A stretch of DNA of 64,000 bases from Dipylidium caninum (Eukaryota; Platyhelminthes; Cestoda; Cyclophyllidea; Dipylidiidae): NCBI GenBank assembly GCA_017562135.1, contig QEYB01000654.1, positions 310,001 through 374,000 on the forward strand. Reading direction: 5' to 3'. The position numbers and the translations under genes are program-made. Positions 1 to 12,200 of the stretch are shown piece by piece (within the stretch, counting starts at the first letter, position 1; every line of letters begins with the position of its first letter). The notes under the pieces are model-generated. The model was not told where the DNA came from and searched no databases. It saw nothing but the letters and a program-made list of their open reading frames with translations.

Positions 1-728
1 GCGCCTTCCATCCACCGTCCAGTAGTCGGTAAATCGGCGTGAGTGAAGCCTGTCGGTCATCTTCGGCGTAGAGCTGGGCGAAGGGGAAGGAGGCGGCCTC
101 CAGCCTTCGCCACCACGAGAGGCCGTGGAAAGAATATTCCACCTTTCATTTCGATATCTCAGTCGGGGGAGATGTGTGGGACGGAGGCGGGGAGGGGAGG
201 GGAGGGGAGGGGAGGGGCATTTTGAGCGTGGAAAGTTGAAATTCGTTCCGAGGAAGCGCTCTCGGGAGGGGTGCTTTTCGTCCATCCACGCAGTGAATGT
301 CCTGGCGAGGTATTTGGCCCACCATAAGGCGGAAGACGCATGCGACCGCGGCGGGCTGCCTCATGGACACCCGCCTGATTGGATTCTGGAGAGTCCGGAG
401 GGTCTCACAGGGCTGAGACATGAAGAAAACCTTGAAGGACCAGTGGAGGCCAGTCGCGAGGGTTGATGGAGTCAACACTGCGCGCGCGAACTAGACAAAA
501 CGGGGACGTGGGAGGCGTCGCCTGAACGTGTCTGCTTAGGACAGACGAAGAGGGTGCGTTTGACGCCTGGACGCGGTGGAGCGTAGTTGTTGGATGCGTT
601 AACACGCGCCGTCCACCCGCGACACACGGACACGAGGCTCCCGCCTCCGCCTCCGCCCGCAAGTGCATCTGTCTTTGTGGTCGTGACGACGGAGTTGGGC
701 CAGTGATGCTCTTCCTCCTCCCGCCAGG
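1..728. other. Upstream region of the glycosidase gene, no gene seen
   Basis: GC-rich stretch with short open frames on both strands that show no family resemblance and no convincing splice structure. It holds a short G4A tandem repeat near 188-216. It presumably contains the promoter and 5' UTR of the glycosidase gene that starts at 729, but no TATA box or initiator stands out. Confidence 0.4.
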
Positions 729-3016
729 ATGCCGCACGGAGGTGGTCCGCTTCTGCTGCCGCTGAAATCGACGTGGACGATGCTGGCGGCGGCGGTGGTG
801 TTGGTCATGCTGCCGCAGCACGCGTGGAGGGGACTGGTTGGCGGCCTGGACAACGGCTTGGCGCTGACTCCACCCATGGGCTGGTTGACGTGGCAGCGAT
901 TCAGGTGTCAGACTGACTGCGTCGCCTATCCAAACGACTGCATTAGCGAGGCGTTGGTGGCGCGACAGGCGCGGATGCTGGTGAGTGAGGGCTGGTTGGC
1001 CAGCGGCTACGAGTACATCATCGTCGACGACTGCTGGTCGGCGAAGGAGCGCGACCCCACCACGAAGCGCCTGCAACCGGACGCCCAGCGCTTTCCTCAC
1101 GTGAGTCCTCCCGTCTGCCCCACGTCCTCTCCTCCCGTCGCCGCCCCTCGCATCTCAGCCCATCCTCTCCTCTTTTCGCCTCTCTCACGCCTTGTCGTTT
1201 CCACCTGTCCTTCCGTTCGTCTGTTAAGTCACCGCCACCTCCACGACGAGCGAGGCTCGTCATAAGCGTCGCCTCACCGGACGTCCTCGTTGACGGCTGG
1301 TTTTTGGCGGGCGGAGAGCGTCGGGCGAAGGTCATTTGTGACCGTAGCGAGCGAAACTGACACGTAGTTTGTCACTTTCCACCGTCCATCTCCCCTTTTC
1401 CTCCCCTCCTGCCACCACAGGGCATGAAGTGGCTGGCGGACTCGGTGCACTCATTGGGTCTCAAGTTTGGCATTTACCTCGACTTCGGGACGAAAACGTG
1501 TGCCGGTTTCCCCGGCAGTTTGGACTACCTTCAAGTGGACGCAGCCACACTGGCCGATTGGGGCGTCGACTACATCAAAATGGACGGCTGCAACAGCGAT
1601 TTACGTGTACGCTTTCCCCTCCTCATTGCAACATGCCTCATGCTAGCCAGACCTTCGTGGCGTAATTTCTCTCTCTCTCTTTCTCTCTCTCTCCTCCTCG
1701 ACCCTTTGGTAAACGAGGCAGATTCAACCGGAGGGCTTTGCAATGTTCGCTGACCACCTGAACGCCACCAAACGCCCAATTGTCTTCTCCTGCGGCTATC
1801 CAGCCTATCAACCCTGGACAGGCGGTGGGAAATTAAATTGGACTCAACTGGCGGGGAATTGTAACCTCTGGCGGATGTTTGGGGATGTTCAAGTGAATGT
1901 CACTTTGCCTCGCTTTCCACTATCTCATGCCTCTAGTCCACGAATTTAATGTAATAGCTGAATACTTCTTTTGTCCCTTTTTTGTTGTTGTTGTAGGATT
2001 CGTGGGCATCTGTGCTGTCGATAATGCGTAATTATGAGACTCACAAGACGACGCTGATTCCGGTGGCGGGTCCGGGTCATTGGAATGACCTTGACATGCT
2101 ACTTGGTGGCAATTTTGGCCTCTCACTTGACGAGACTCGCGTCCAAATGGGCATGTGGGCGATGCACGCTGCGCCTCTCATCCTCTCCACAGACTTGGCC
2201 TGCGTCACTCCCGAAATTAAGGCGGTGAGGCCGCGGTTTTCCCCGCCCCTTCGCCCCTTTCAGCCTCACGCGATGACCTTGTGAATTGGAGGGAGGAGGA
2301 CGTGGCACCGCTGGTCCCCTCGTAGCCTTCTCTACAGTAGCCTAGCATGTAAACACTTACACACACACGCACACACACACACACACAAGATTTGATTCCG
2401 TTTACTCTGCAGAGGTCGTTTTAACCTCTGCCAAAAACTCAAGGCTACATCCAGTGAGGTATTTCGTTACTTCTTGCGTCACTTAAGCGCGCATCGTGAA
2501 GCCAACCCCACCCAATTTTCACGTAGTGAGTGAGGCCTTTTTGTGTCTGCCACGAGTCACACTTCACTCACCTTGCAGATACTCCAAGCGCCCCTGGTTA
2601 TTAGGGTGAACCAGGATAAACTGGGCAAACCGGCGGACCTCGTCGGCCCCATCCGTGAAATTAAGGTGAGATTGTCGACTGTCTGTCCACCAGTCACGTA
2701 GTCCGTCGATAATAACGCTGTGTGTGCTCGTTCTCCTCCTCCGCCTCCTCTCCAGGTGTGGAGACGCCAGGTGTCGGACTTCAATGGAGGCTGGGCGTTG
2801 GCATTCCTCAATTTGAATGACGGAGCCGGTTTCCCCACGGCTTTCGTCGTCAGTCTGGCGGAATTGGACATACCAGGGAGCAGACAACGCGGTGGCACCT
2901 TCGACTTGATCGACGCCTTCACTGGGGAGGCCTTCGGCACTGTCAACTCGACCGAGCCCCTCGAGGTCCGCATTAACCCCAGCGGTATTGTCATGCTCAT
3001 TGTCCAGCCCCGCTGA
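729..3016 (+). CDS. NAGA: Alpha-N-acetylgalactosaminidase / alpha-galactosidase (GH27), lysosomal
   Basis: Six phase-0 exons: 729-1100, 1421-1606, 1722-1892, 1997-2224, 2579-2665, 2756-3016, giving about 434 residues, normal for GH27. The enzyme removes terminal alpha-linked GalNAc or galactose from glycoconjugates in the lysosome. The N-terminus has a hydrophobic signal-like segment ([11 protein letters not shown]); a second in-frame ATG at 780 would give a tighter signal peptide. The family start [14 protein letters not shown] is present, the nucleophile is Asp in YIKMDGC, and the acid/base Asp is in VQ-DSW across the exon 3/4 junction. The C-terminal beta domain ends INPSGIVML, as in the family. 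At the specificity loop the sequence SCGYPAY has small residues (Gly, Ala) where NAGA has Ser and Ala and GLA has Glu and Leu, which favours GalNAc. That preference is inference; membership of GH27 is clear. Confidence 0.93.
1668..1697. repeat. (CT)n microsatellite in intron
   Basis: Pure CT run that doubles as the pyrimidine tract ahead of the third exon of the glycosidase gene. Confidence 0.8.
2360..2387. repeat. (CA)n microsatellite in intron
   Basis: Nearly perfect CA dinucleotide run inside the fourth intron of the glycosidase gene. Confidence 0.85.
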
Positions 3017-3438
3017 TCCTCTCGAGCCCCGGTAACTCGTCACTTTTCACCCACTTCCCCTCTGCCCATAATAAGTTGAATCGCCTGCTTCTCCGTCTTT
3101 TGCTTACAATGGAAAAGAAGAAGCCCAGGAGTTTACCTTTAACGCTTCCAGCCCGTCCATCATGAAGAAGTCCTCTCTGCTGACTTCAAGACCGGTCGGG
3201 AAGGTGGAGAACACGATTGCCTCACTGATGCCATGTACACTGGGGCGCGAGAGGGTGTGAAATGCCAGAATAGAGTGGTGTCAAGCCTGCGAGGCTGGAG
3301 GAGCGACGAGGAGAGACGTGTCAGTGAAGTGAGTGGAAGGGAAGAGCGCCTCAGTTGTCCTTTTTGCTGTTCTCGCCTTCTGACACCGAGCGATCACGAG
3401 GCGATCGCGGCCGTGCAGTCCTTAGGCGGATATTCTGC

Positions 3439-3444
3439 AATAAA
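3439..3444 (+). terminator. AATAAA polyadenylation signal
   Basis: First AATAAA on the plus strand after the glycosidase stop codon, about 420 bases downst of it; it predicts a 3' UTR of roughly 440 bases. Confidence 0.55.
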
Positions 3445-3459
3445 ATGTTAAAGTGATCT

Positions 3460-5077
3460 AAACATTGCGTAAAAAAAGTGGAGCACAGAGACAGCAAAAG
3501 GGTAAACAAAGCGAGCTGCCACGAGAATGATTATTTCAATGCTACGATGCGATCGGACATTCGTCAAATCTCCAACCCAGTGAAGAAGAGTAGCAAAAAC
3601 ACTGATGTTTAGTCGCTGAAATGATTTTAGATAAAACACACCGCGGACAAGTGGCATTTTTCAAACTTTAAAACTTAGGATAAAAAAAAGAAGAATTTCA
3701 TTTACCCCTTCCGGTCACTGGGATGCGTGACCCTTCACGTGATTGCACTTTTTGGCCGATGAACTTCCACTGTGCAGGTCGTAGACGCCTCGTTCTTCGT
3801 GTCGCGGGGTTCTCCCTTCGTGTGCCCTGTTCTCCGCTGTCTCTGTGCCCCCTCTGATCCACGTATTTTCCCCTTTATCACCTACGTTGTAATTTTAATC
3901 AAAACTCGGATTTACCTCCGTGAGCGTTCGGGTTAAACTAGGGGACTTTTTGCGTCCCCATGAAAGGCTGCGTAGTTGGGTTGTGGTCACCCGTCAAAAC
4001 CCTAGTTGTTTCGTGTTACCCTGGACAATCGGAACGAGAGAAACTACTCGCAACTAATTCCGAGCTTTAACTTTATTTCGTTGCGATTGTTACCTATTTG
4101 TCGCCTCTAATGGGCCACTTGTGTGTGGTGCACGCGGAGTGTGTTGTTGCCTATCAAAAGTTCACTCGAGAATGCCGTTTTTTGGCGCTTCATAGGCCAA
4201 GTCAAAGCGAAGATAATGGATCGCACCTGAAGATGGGAGGCCATACATACCATCGACATTGTGTACTTACTCCGCGAACTGTTCGAAGAAAACTTTCGTG
4301 CATCGAAAAATCACATACTAAAGAGTTGTATTTTGTACAACGCTTAGAGGAGTAACTGAGTCCATGGAAAAGGGAAGTAGAACTGATTTAATACAGTCAA
4401 GATAGGTCGAGACATTGGAGAACGCAGAAATTAAATGACGCGGCCAGACAACCCAAATTGCAAATAGGAAAGTGAGCAGAAATTTGTGATACAAACTTTG
4501 CGCGGCTTGAAGACTATTCGAACATTTTATGGTACTGGCAAGAAGCAATCGGTGCGATTTCCATGTGAACACCCTGTTTCAAGTATTCAATACTCCTCGA
4601 GAAATCGTAAAATGCATCGAAGTGTCAGGCGTCATTTACATAGTTCTTAAAAGTAGAACAATCCCCATACGGTGACGAGAAGGGTTACGGATGTTTATGC
4701 AAGTCAACAAATACCCCGCGCAATCGCTGTGCATGACCTTTAAAGATGACATTACAGTATCTTAGTGGAAGAACTCATCTCACCCCAACCTCCTTAGGAG
4801 TGAACACCCCGTCAATAAGTGTCCGAGATAAGACTAATGTTTCAAAAACACTGAAAGCAAGAATCTCCCGCCACATGGAAAGCATGGAACAGTAAGGTCA
4901 GAAGGGAGAAAATGCATCACCATTATTTAATTAATATCAATTAGAAACTATAGCGCCAATAAAAGTACATAAGCAAGAAGGCACACTATCCCTGGAGAGG
5001 AGAGACAAGAAATACTAAGAGTAGTTTAGAAGTTCATGCGTAAAAGAAGTGGTTGTGCGTGCCCAGATGGTCCTGAC
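3460..5077. other. Intergenic, nothing recognised
   Basis: AT-richer than the genes on either side. Only short unspliced open frames without family resemblance, no RNA gene and no clear repeat. Confidence 0.5.
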
Positions 5078-5479
5078 CTATTTCGAAGCTTCTTTCATGT
5101 AGGCAATGAGGTCGGCTCTGTCAGTTTGTTTCTTAAGGCCGGCAAAAACCATCTTGGTGCCAGGTATATACTTCTTCGGATTAGTTAGGTATTCATCAAG
5201 AGTTTCTTCACTCCAAATCACGTCTATAAGATTAAAAATTGAAAGAGCTTATACACAACTTCGAGAACAAGAGGTAAAGCGCGAAATAAAGTAGAAACAA
5301 ATGTACCTTTATTCTTATTTGCACTTGTGTAATCATAGCCAGAAACTTCCCCAGATTTGCGACCAAATAAACCATGAAGATTAGGGCCGGTTTTATTGGA
5401 ACCTCCCTTCTCAATGGTATGACATTGGGCACAACGTTGAATAAATAACTTTTTTCCCCCTCTCGATGTCAACCGACAT
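5078..5479 (-). CDS. CYCS: Cytochrome c (mitochondrial), apparent frame break near N-terminus
   Basis: Two exons on the minus strand: 5479-5307 and 5223-5078, joined in phase (83-base GT-AG intron). The soluble heme electron carrier moves electrons between complexes III and IV in the intermembrane space. The heme site RCAQCH, the loop [14 protein letters not shown], the segment [11 protein letters not shown] carrying the axial Met, and the C-terminal helix [12 protein letters not shown] are all intact. The start is odd. An ATG at 5479-5477 opens a typical leader ([10 protein letters not shown]), but this is one base out of register with the KKLFIQRC frame. The shift falls in a G5A6 run at 5450-5460, so one surplus base there explains it. 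An unseen upstream exon is the alternative. About 105 residues if corrected, the usual length. Confidence 0.9.
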
Positions 5480-6810
5480 AGAAATCACGCTAGAAAAAGT
5501 CCTAGAACTAACAGAAGAGCGCGCCTCAACAAGTCCAACAAAACAATGGTTTTTAATATTGCTTTTTACATAGTTAGCATTGGTTGTGCAATAATTGTTT
5601 AGCGCCGCGTATGCGCAGCGTTTTTTGATAAAACTTACAACAGTTCGAAGGTACTCTGTGATAACTTGGCCGAAAAAAAAGTTTACTAGTTGGCCTTGGG
5701 TATTAAATTAACAAAAGATTAGAATTTGTTCGACGATTGCGCTTTCAATGAAGAAGGGAAAGAATTTAGCTTTTGACTTCTTTGGGACGCTTAGTCAAAG
5801 CTTCAATTTTCATTACATTTCGTCATTTTAATCGGCTCCATATCTGGTCTTTCCTGATAACGCCTATTTTACTTCTTCATTCTCCATGCTCTCTATACCG
5901 AAAACCCGTAAAAATCGAGGTCATATATCCAATATTATCTTCCACATTCAGATTAACCTACTACTTAAACAACATTAATTTGAAACAAAATATTTCGAGC
6001 CATTTTAATGCTTCTGGGAAGATTTCGTTTGCTCGAAAACGTGTACTAAAAAACCTTTTTTACCTTCCATTTTTTATTATGCAACGAACCCTAATATGGT
6101 CTCTACTTGCGTCTTAAATCACACTGATTCATATTCAAATTAATTTGAACTCATCTTACGGAATAGTGTTAGGTGCTATGTAAACACTTTAAAGGCGGCG
6201 TCTACAAAGATAACGTGACTGATGTTAAAACCAAAACACGGGAAAGGATGGTTTTTTCATGGTCAGATATTTGTTATCATCGGATAGGTATTATACCAGA
6301 TATCAGGTTTCCATGGGATGGAGTATGGGCCCTTGCCGCTGTTCATATTATAAAAGGCCTCGACGATTGTCCTTGCTGTCTTTGTCGGATTCCTCGGCGT
6401 ATGTATTACGCGGATGTCTACATTCTCGAGGGAGACCGGACAATAACTCTTTGCCTATGGAAAAGGAGTACATCATACTTTATGCACTGCCGCGTGAAAC
6501 TTGATTTTGTGTGTCGAATATACACATGCCCTCTTAAATCACGCAAATTTTGGTTTGAAATAATATCAGACAATAAAAAATAGCCTCTGAGAGAAATTAA
6601 CACTCATGAATATTCACACTGTGGTGGTGCATGAACGGACAATGGCAACTGGCCCACTTTTTTGTTTCTCTCGAGCATTCCGGCATGATCCTCCTCGAGC
6701 CGCGATTACTCGCGCTGGTTTTAAACAAAGATCTCATAGTGACCAGTGAAGGAAAAACGCAATTTAGCTCAGTGCAATCGCATATTGAACTGCCCAAGTG
6801 GGATAATATT
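5480..6810. other. Intergenic, nothing recognised
   Basis: AT-rich. A 136-codon open frame on the plus strand at 6173-6583 has no family resemblance or splice context and was not called. A TATAAAAGGC-like word occurs near 6348 but no gene follows it. Confidence 0.4.
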
Positions 6811-7597
6811 TCATACTTTAGCATTAGCCAATTGGAGCAGCACAACAAAGGCAGCCAATTCGGCCGAGGCGCGCCATTCCTGCAGAACCGAGGGAGCAAC
6901 TACAACAATCGGAATCCGTCCCATCTTTACTGTGCGGCGAGCAACCGTTAACATTTCGGCGGACAGTTGACTTCCCACTCTGGCAATTAACACTATGGAG
7001 AGGAATAATCCGAATTAAATGCGGTCACATGGTTGCTTTTGATGTGGTGCGTGGGGGTGGAGTGTGTACCGTGGTGTTTGCGGTGTTTCTTCCAATTCCG
7101 ATAGGCCTCATCGAGGTCACTAAGAGCAAGTGGCCAGTTGGCTCCCGTTACCGGCTCCTCCTCGACCGCGTCAACCTCGAAGACGGCTAAAGTGGAAGAA
7201 TGGAGGTGACTATCTGCAGGAGTAAGTAATGAACACCTCACAATTACACAGTCTGCTTACTTGAGGGGATGTAGAAGGCGTCGCGGGCATGGGACCAAAG
7301 GCACTTCAGTACCGCTTCCTTCCGCAGACCTTGTGGTCCAACTATCACAATGCTACGCCGAATGTTGCAGCTTTGGGGACAAAATAGTCCAACTGTGGAA
7401 GTGCACTGGTTGATGGGAGGCAATAGGCCAAGCAGGTCTCTGGAATGCGTCTTGAGCTTCAGATTTGCCGAAACTCGTTCACTAGCCTGATGGAGATCGG
7501 TTGGATGGAGAGCGAGAGAGTCATGACACACCCTAAATATTTCCGCCAAAAAGTCGGCGTCCCATTGACACGCGCTGACACTTCGAATTCTTGTCAC
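6811..7597 (-). CDS. Unidentified protein, last three exons (5' end not found)
   Basis: Three minus-strand exons fit together in phase: about 7597-7261, 7213-7070 and roughly 7000-6811. The introns have canonical GT-AG ends, the first only 47 bases long, and the stop is TGA at 6813-6811. The first exon encodes SIVIVGPQGLRKEAVLKCLW, which resembles the beta-strand plus P-loop of an ATP or GTP-binding domain but with a degraded Walker A (no GKS/T). The last exon is rich in Val, Leu and Ala (GRIPIVVVAPSVLQ). I do not recognise the protein. Upstream exons must exist on the minus strand; a candidate is noted at 8806-8924. That it is a real gene rests on three open frames agreeing in phase across good splice sites. 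Confidence 0.45.
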
Positions 7598-8805
7598 GTT
7601 TACAGCCTTGAGGGAGGGAAAGTCGACTCGACAAGATGTGAACGACTATAAGAGAGAGACTCTACCCGCCGAAAACCCTCTAAAAGCGGTGATTAGTTCC
7701 CTCGTGGAAGATTTTTTTAATCAGCTCTTCGATTTACTCGGACTAGATGCTCTTACAAACACTTTTTTAAGAATTTCTTGCCGATGAAACAGAAAATTCA
7801 GGATTACAGTTATCAGGTTATTCTGCTACAATTGTTCACTCTTGTTAAAGTTCACGATAAACAATGCAAATGTTGCGGAGGATAATCTTAACAGGCTTAT
7901 AAGTACACAGTTCAAGCCAAGGGGAGGTTGTTTGCTGAGGATATGCATGAAATAAAGCGCCTTGAATTACCGCAGCTTCCCATTAAGGCTAAATGTCCAA
8001 TTACTAACCAGAAAGTGATTGACTTAAACAAAGGTAACAATTTTGTTATGTATCAAAGTTTATTTGATACGTAAGAAGTCTTTTTGAAGTGAGATAATAC
8101 CATGAGGATGAAAGCGGTGGAGTGTAGCTTTGAAATTATACTGAGCAAATGGATATTTCATGCTAATTCTGTGGAGTCCGTACTGCTATTATTGTCAGTG
8201 ATAAGGTAGCCGGAGGGGGACGCTATAAACATTTCATTTTATTACACATCTTCCCATGCGAGGAGGATTAGACCATATGGGACGTTTGGTTTATTCCCCA
8301 GACAGTTGGCAAAACAAAAGAGATAGCATGGCCCGGAGGTAGACAGCTGTAACATTCAGCCTGCGCCTCCCATTAGCCTCTACTGCTCTCTCCACCCATT
8401 CCCCAGGCCCTATTCTGGATCCTCTTCCGCGCTCTCGCCCTCCCTTATTTCTGTCTTTTCTCTCTTCCCGTCGCTTGCCTTCCCCGTCCATTCCCTCCGC
8501 AATCCTCCCTCTCTTCTATCATATTCTTTCCTCTTTTCCCCACCAGCGGCTACACCTTCTACTAACAGGCCCCGCCACCAGCTTCTCTTTCCTATTTTAT
8601 GTTCCGCCCACAATTATTCCCACTCGTCATGCATCGTAAAAGAGGAAACTGTGAGACAGTTGAGATTTTCCTACTGAATGGCTGTGCGTGGGGGTATCTC
8701 CGTCCCCTTTCCAAGGCTAATTTCGGCATAAAAATCCAAAGTCGTCCCCGCACCCACCTTTTTGTCTCCTCTGTTTTCAACTTTAAACTGAAAACTAAGA
8801 CTCAC

Positions 8806-8924
8806 AATAACGCCGCGAGTAGAGCTGGCGCCCTTGGGAATCCACAGGATATCGCCAAATGCGTAGGAGAGGAAGTTTGTGTCAGACACACGACAGTGAC
8901 CGGAATTGTTGGTCGATGTATTTG
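8806..8924 (-). other. Candidate coding exon, unknown protein
   Basis: Open stretch on the minus strand bounded by an AG and a strong GTGAGT donor at 8805-8800. It reads ...SDTNFLSYAFGDILWIP... up to the donor. It might belong to the unidentified gene at 6.8-7.6 kb or to another one; the phase link was not shown. Weak evidence. Confidence 0.2.
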
Positions 8925-9269
8925 CTCGTAAAAAACTCTAAAAGTTCAATGTATAGACGTGAATCACGAAGTCTCCCTAAAGCAAAATGTGTAAATCGCT
9001 CCTCCACTAAGTTTGACGTTTAATTCCAGGAGGAGGCCTACCTCATGAGGGAAAAGGAGGAGATAAGCGAGTTGTTTACGAATCTGATCCTCCATCTGCA
9101 ATGGAAAGTAGACACACTCATGTAGCAGCATTAGACGTCCTCCACTACTTTTACAGCAGTCAACAGACTCCCTCGCAGTCTCTTTTAGTGTTTCACGTCT
9201 GCCAAGGAGTCCACAACTGGCTCTAATGATCGGTCTGTCGCACCGGCTAACATAAATCAACCCATCGTT

Positions 9270-12200
9270 GCGGAGTCATTAGCCGCCTTCTCACCATGAC
9301 CCCGGGAGTGTTATGAGCTCGCCTAATTTACCGAGGATGTTCCACCCTGCACTCCATTAGCTCTGATTTGTCTTTACAAGTGGGATAATCCTCAATACCT
9401 TCCATTCCCTATAAGTTGACCATCGCCTCAATCCAGACAATCGCCTCACCACGTCGCCTAGGGAATTCACTCATGCTTTATTATCCACAGCATCTCCTCC
9501 AGTCTGCATTCGAATGTGTTTTCGTGTGTGTGCGTGTGTGGGCTAATAATATACCACATTGCATGCCAACATGACTTCGTCCGAGGTTTTTTGGGAGCAT
9601 GCAAGGACTGCGAGGCGATGCTTGTTCGGCGGTCTTATCTACGATCGCGTAAGGAGTGCCTGGAGAGAGCGGGAAATGAACATTTACAGGGTGACGGCTG
9701 AATGGAGTACGCTAAAATCAGCCCCGTAGTGATGTTCATCCCGGACCATTTAGCCATCTGAATGAATGAATGCACGGAAATCTCTACGATGACTCTGAAG
9801 CTTAGTTCAAAACAGTAAGGTTCCATGCCTAATATAAATAACTGCGGGATGACCACAAGCTCCGGAAGGATTTTATGAAGGCTTGTGAATTAACAGAAAC
9901 TTATGGTGCTACTCTCCTCCCACGCGAGTTCCCTTTTTATTCTTTAATAGTAAATAAATCAGTAGAATTAAAACGATAGCATGATGAGTTTGAGGGCTCC
10001 TATCTCTTTCTGCGCGTCCTGACGACGGCATAAAATTGGATAAAATCGTCTACGGCGCCCATTATTCACGGAGGGGAGAAACTACTGTCTGGAAAATAAG
10101 GGGGGAATTCTTGCAATTCTAGCAGCACATATCCCATATTAATGCTCGAGATTTCATGAAACTTACCCAACAGTCATAGCCGTGGTAACGATAGTTGTGC
10201 ATATTTAATCGAGTTAAGACCCGTCCCATCGGATATGCCACTTTTCACTGCCCGATTTAGAATGTCTAAGTTTTCTTCTGACAGCCATTTTCATTGGTAG
10301 ACGATGCTAAAATCCTATTGGTTAATTTTGCAGCGGTCTTTACGAAACCCAAAAATGTGTTTGGCTTTGCCAATGTCTGCATCTGTTCGGCAAAATCGGC
10401 CACTAATTCTCTTTTCCTGCTAGTAAATAAACGAAAGTGTTTGTTAGAGGATACTCTCGTGTCGAAATACAGGCACGCAGGTGATAAGGCCATCGGTGCA
10501 AAAACGCGCAACCCGAAATACTAGTCCACTTGCTCGGTGATTTCGCTCTAAGAAGCCGGGCAAGCCTTCGACCGGGATACCGTTAAATGTGGGAGGTGGA
10601 CCCAAAAAGCGGCTAACTTTTTGTTGGAACGAAATGAATGTGGCAACAGAGAGCAGCCAGTCTGATCAGCGGACTGGGAAGCGGCTTCCGTCAACCGTCA
10701 GACGAGTCGACTTCGGCCGTCCGGACGTCGCCAAAGGGTGAAGCGGCACTGCCCCAACAATCTATTTTAAGGCTGCCAAATTTACTCAACTCCGACGTCA
10801 TCATACAAGGCTGTGCTGCAATTAAGAGTTATTCTTCCCATGGACAAAGTGTACCTTCCACCCTCTCGGTTTAAAAATAGACCTGAGCGAATGCTCGCGG
10901 CTAAATAGAAGGCGAGTCAAATTTTCTGCATCGCCGTACATCCGTAGGAGGGGGAGGAGCCGAGTAGGAGGCGGAGTAGAGAGACAGCAAATTTACCGCT
11001 TATGAGATTCCTCTGTCCGTCCTTTCGACCAGAAATGCATGGCCACCGTGTCCAAATAAATGATGAGACGCTTAGAAGGCTTAAGCAACGCGTTTTTTGA
11101 GAATACCTCGGTCTCGTTAAGAGTGTAACCTCATGTCTGGTGTAGTTAAAACGTCTGAATGGAATTTTAACTTAGTCGAAAAGCTCTGGAGGAGGCATAA
11201 GCCCCCTTCCGAGCGCCACAGGAGGGCCATAGAGCCAGAAAAGAGCCAAAATGGTCGTCACAGAAGGCGGAAAGGCAGCCTGGGGAAAAGGCAAACAGCA
11301 CAAAGTAAGTACAAGTGTTTAAAACGACCATAAAATGACAAACAATCCGAGTGACTGCATGTGTAATATTTTACTGTTCAAACAAAAGACCTTTATCTGT
11401 TGCCGTTTCAGCTTTTTTTCTCACCTGAGGTAATAGCGCGTGATTTGAATACCTCACGCTTTTTATGGAAGCCTTTTAACTAAAGGAAAAAAATCACAAA
11501 AGGCGAAGAATGGGTTAGGATAAGCAAGGAATGAATAAGAGCGCACAAAAGCGAAATCGGTTTAGAAATTAAAAGCCTATTTGAATGTTGCACCTTTGTC
11601 CATCACAGATTTTAATTGCGCTCCTCCATGCATGAGGAAAATGTGCACTAAAAAGAGAGTACTTTAACCTGGGTGACAGAGCACTCAATGCGTTTTATTA
11701 TCTCCTGAAGAGTGGAATATGCACGAAAAAGGGAGCAAAGGTAATGGGAACGTCGAGGTGCCAACTGCGAGAACAAAGGACATTTGACTAAATTTTTATG
11801 AAGTGTATTTGCGATGTGTGGCTCCGCTTCTGCGCTCCCGTTTATTTTCTCGTGGAGTCAGTTACCTCATCGCTCAACGTGTTCCTGAGCCGCTTGAGCC
11901 CATCACGCCCAAATTTTTTCTTTGCATCCTCGACATTAGTGCATGGATAAGGCGAAAACTTAATGCTTTCATGGTTATCCACCTGTGAATGGAAGTGGTA
12001 AATTGACAAAATCTACTAGCGGGCTGATTGGGCGTAGAACAATTTAAACCGCCACAACTAAAAGTCCCGATTACTTATTTGGTATTGGTTGGTCACGCCA
12101 GTATACATTCCGATATTTATAAGTGTTAAATGTAACGAAATTTGCTGTTTAATTGTTTGGAATCCCTTACATGCTTCCACATTATATATCGTTTTGTAAA

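Noticed and set aside
405..1100. 231-codon minus-strand open frame over the start of the glycosidase gene
   Set aside because: Antisense to a clear GH27 exon; Arg/Pro/His-rich composition typical of shadows.
6173..6583. 136-codon plus-strand open frame
   Set aside because: No recognisable motif, no Kozak-like or splice context, AT-rich surroundings; may be chance.
9050..9103. Short minus-strand exon MEDQIRKQLAYLLLFPHE between AG and GT
   Set aside because: Plausible sites but its phase does not fit the candidate exon at 8806-8924, and nothing else supports it.
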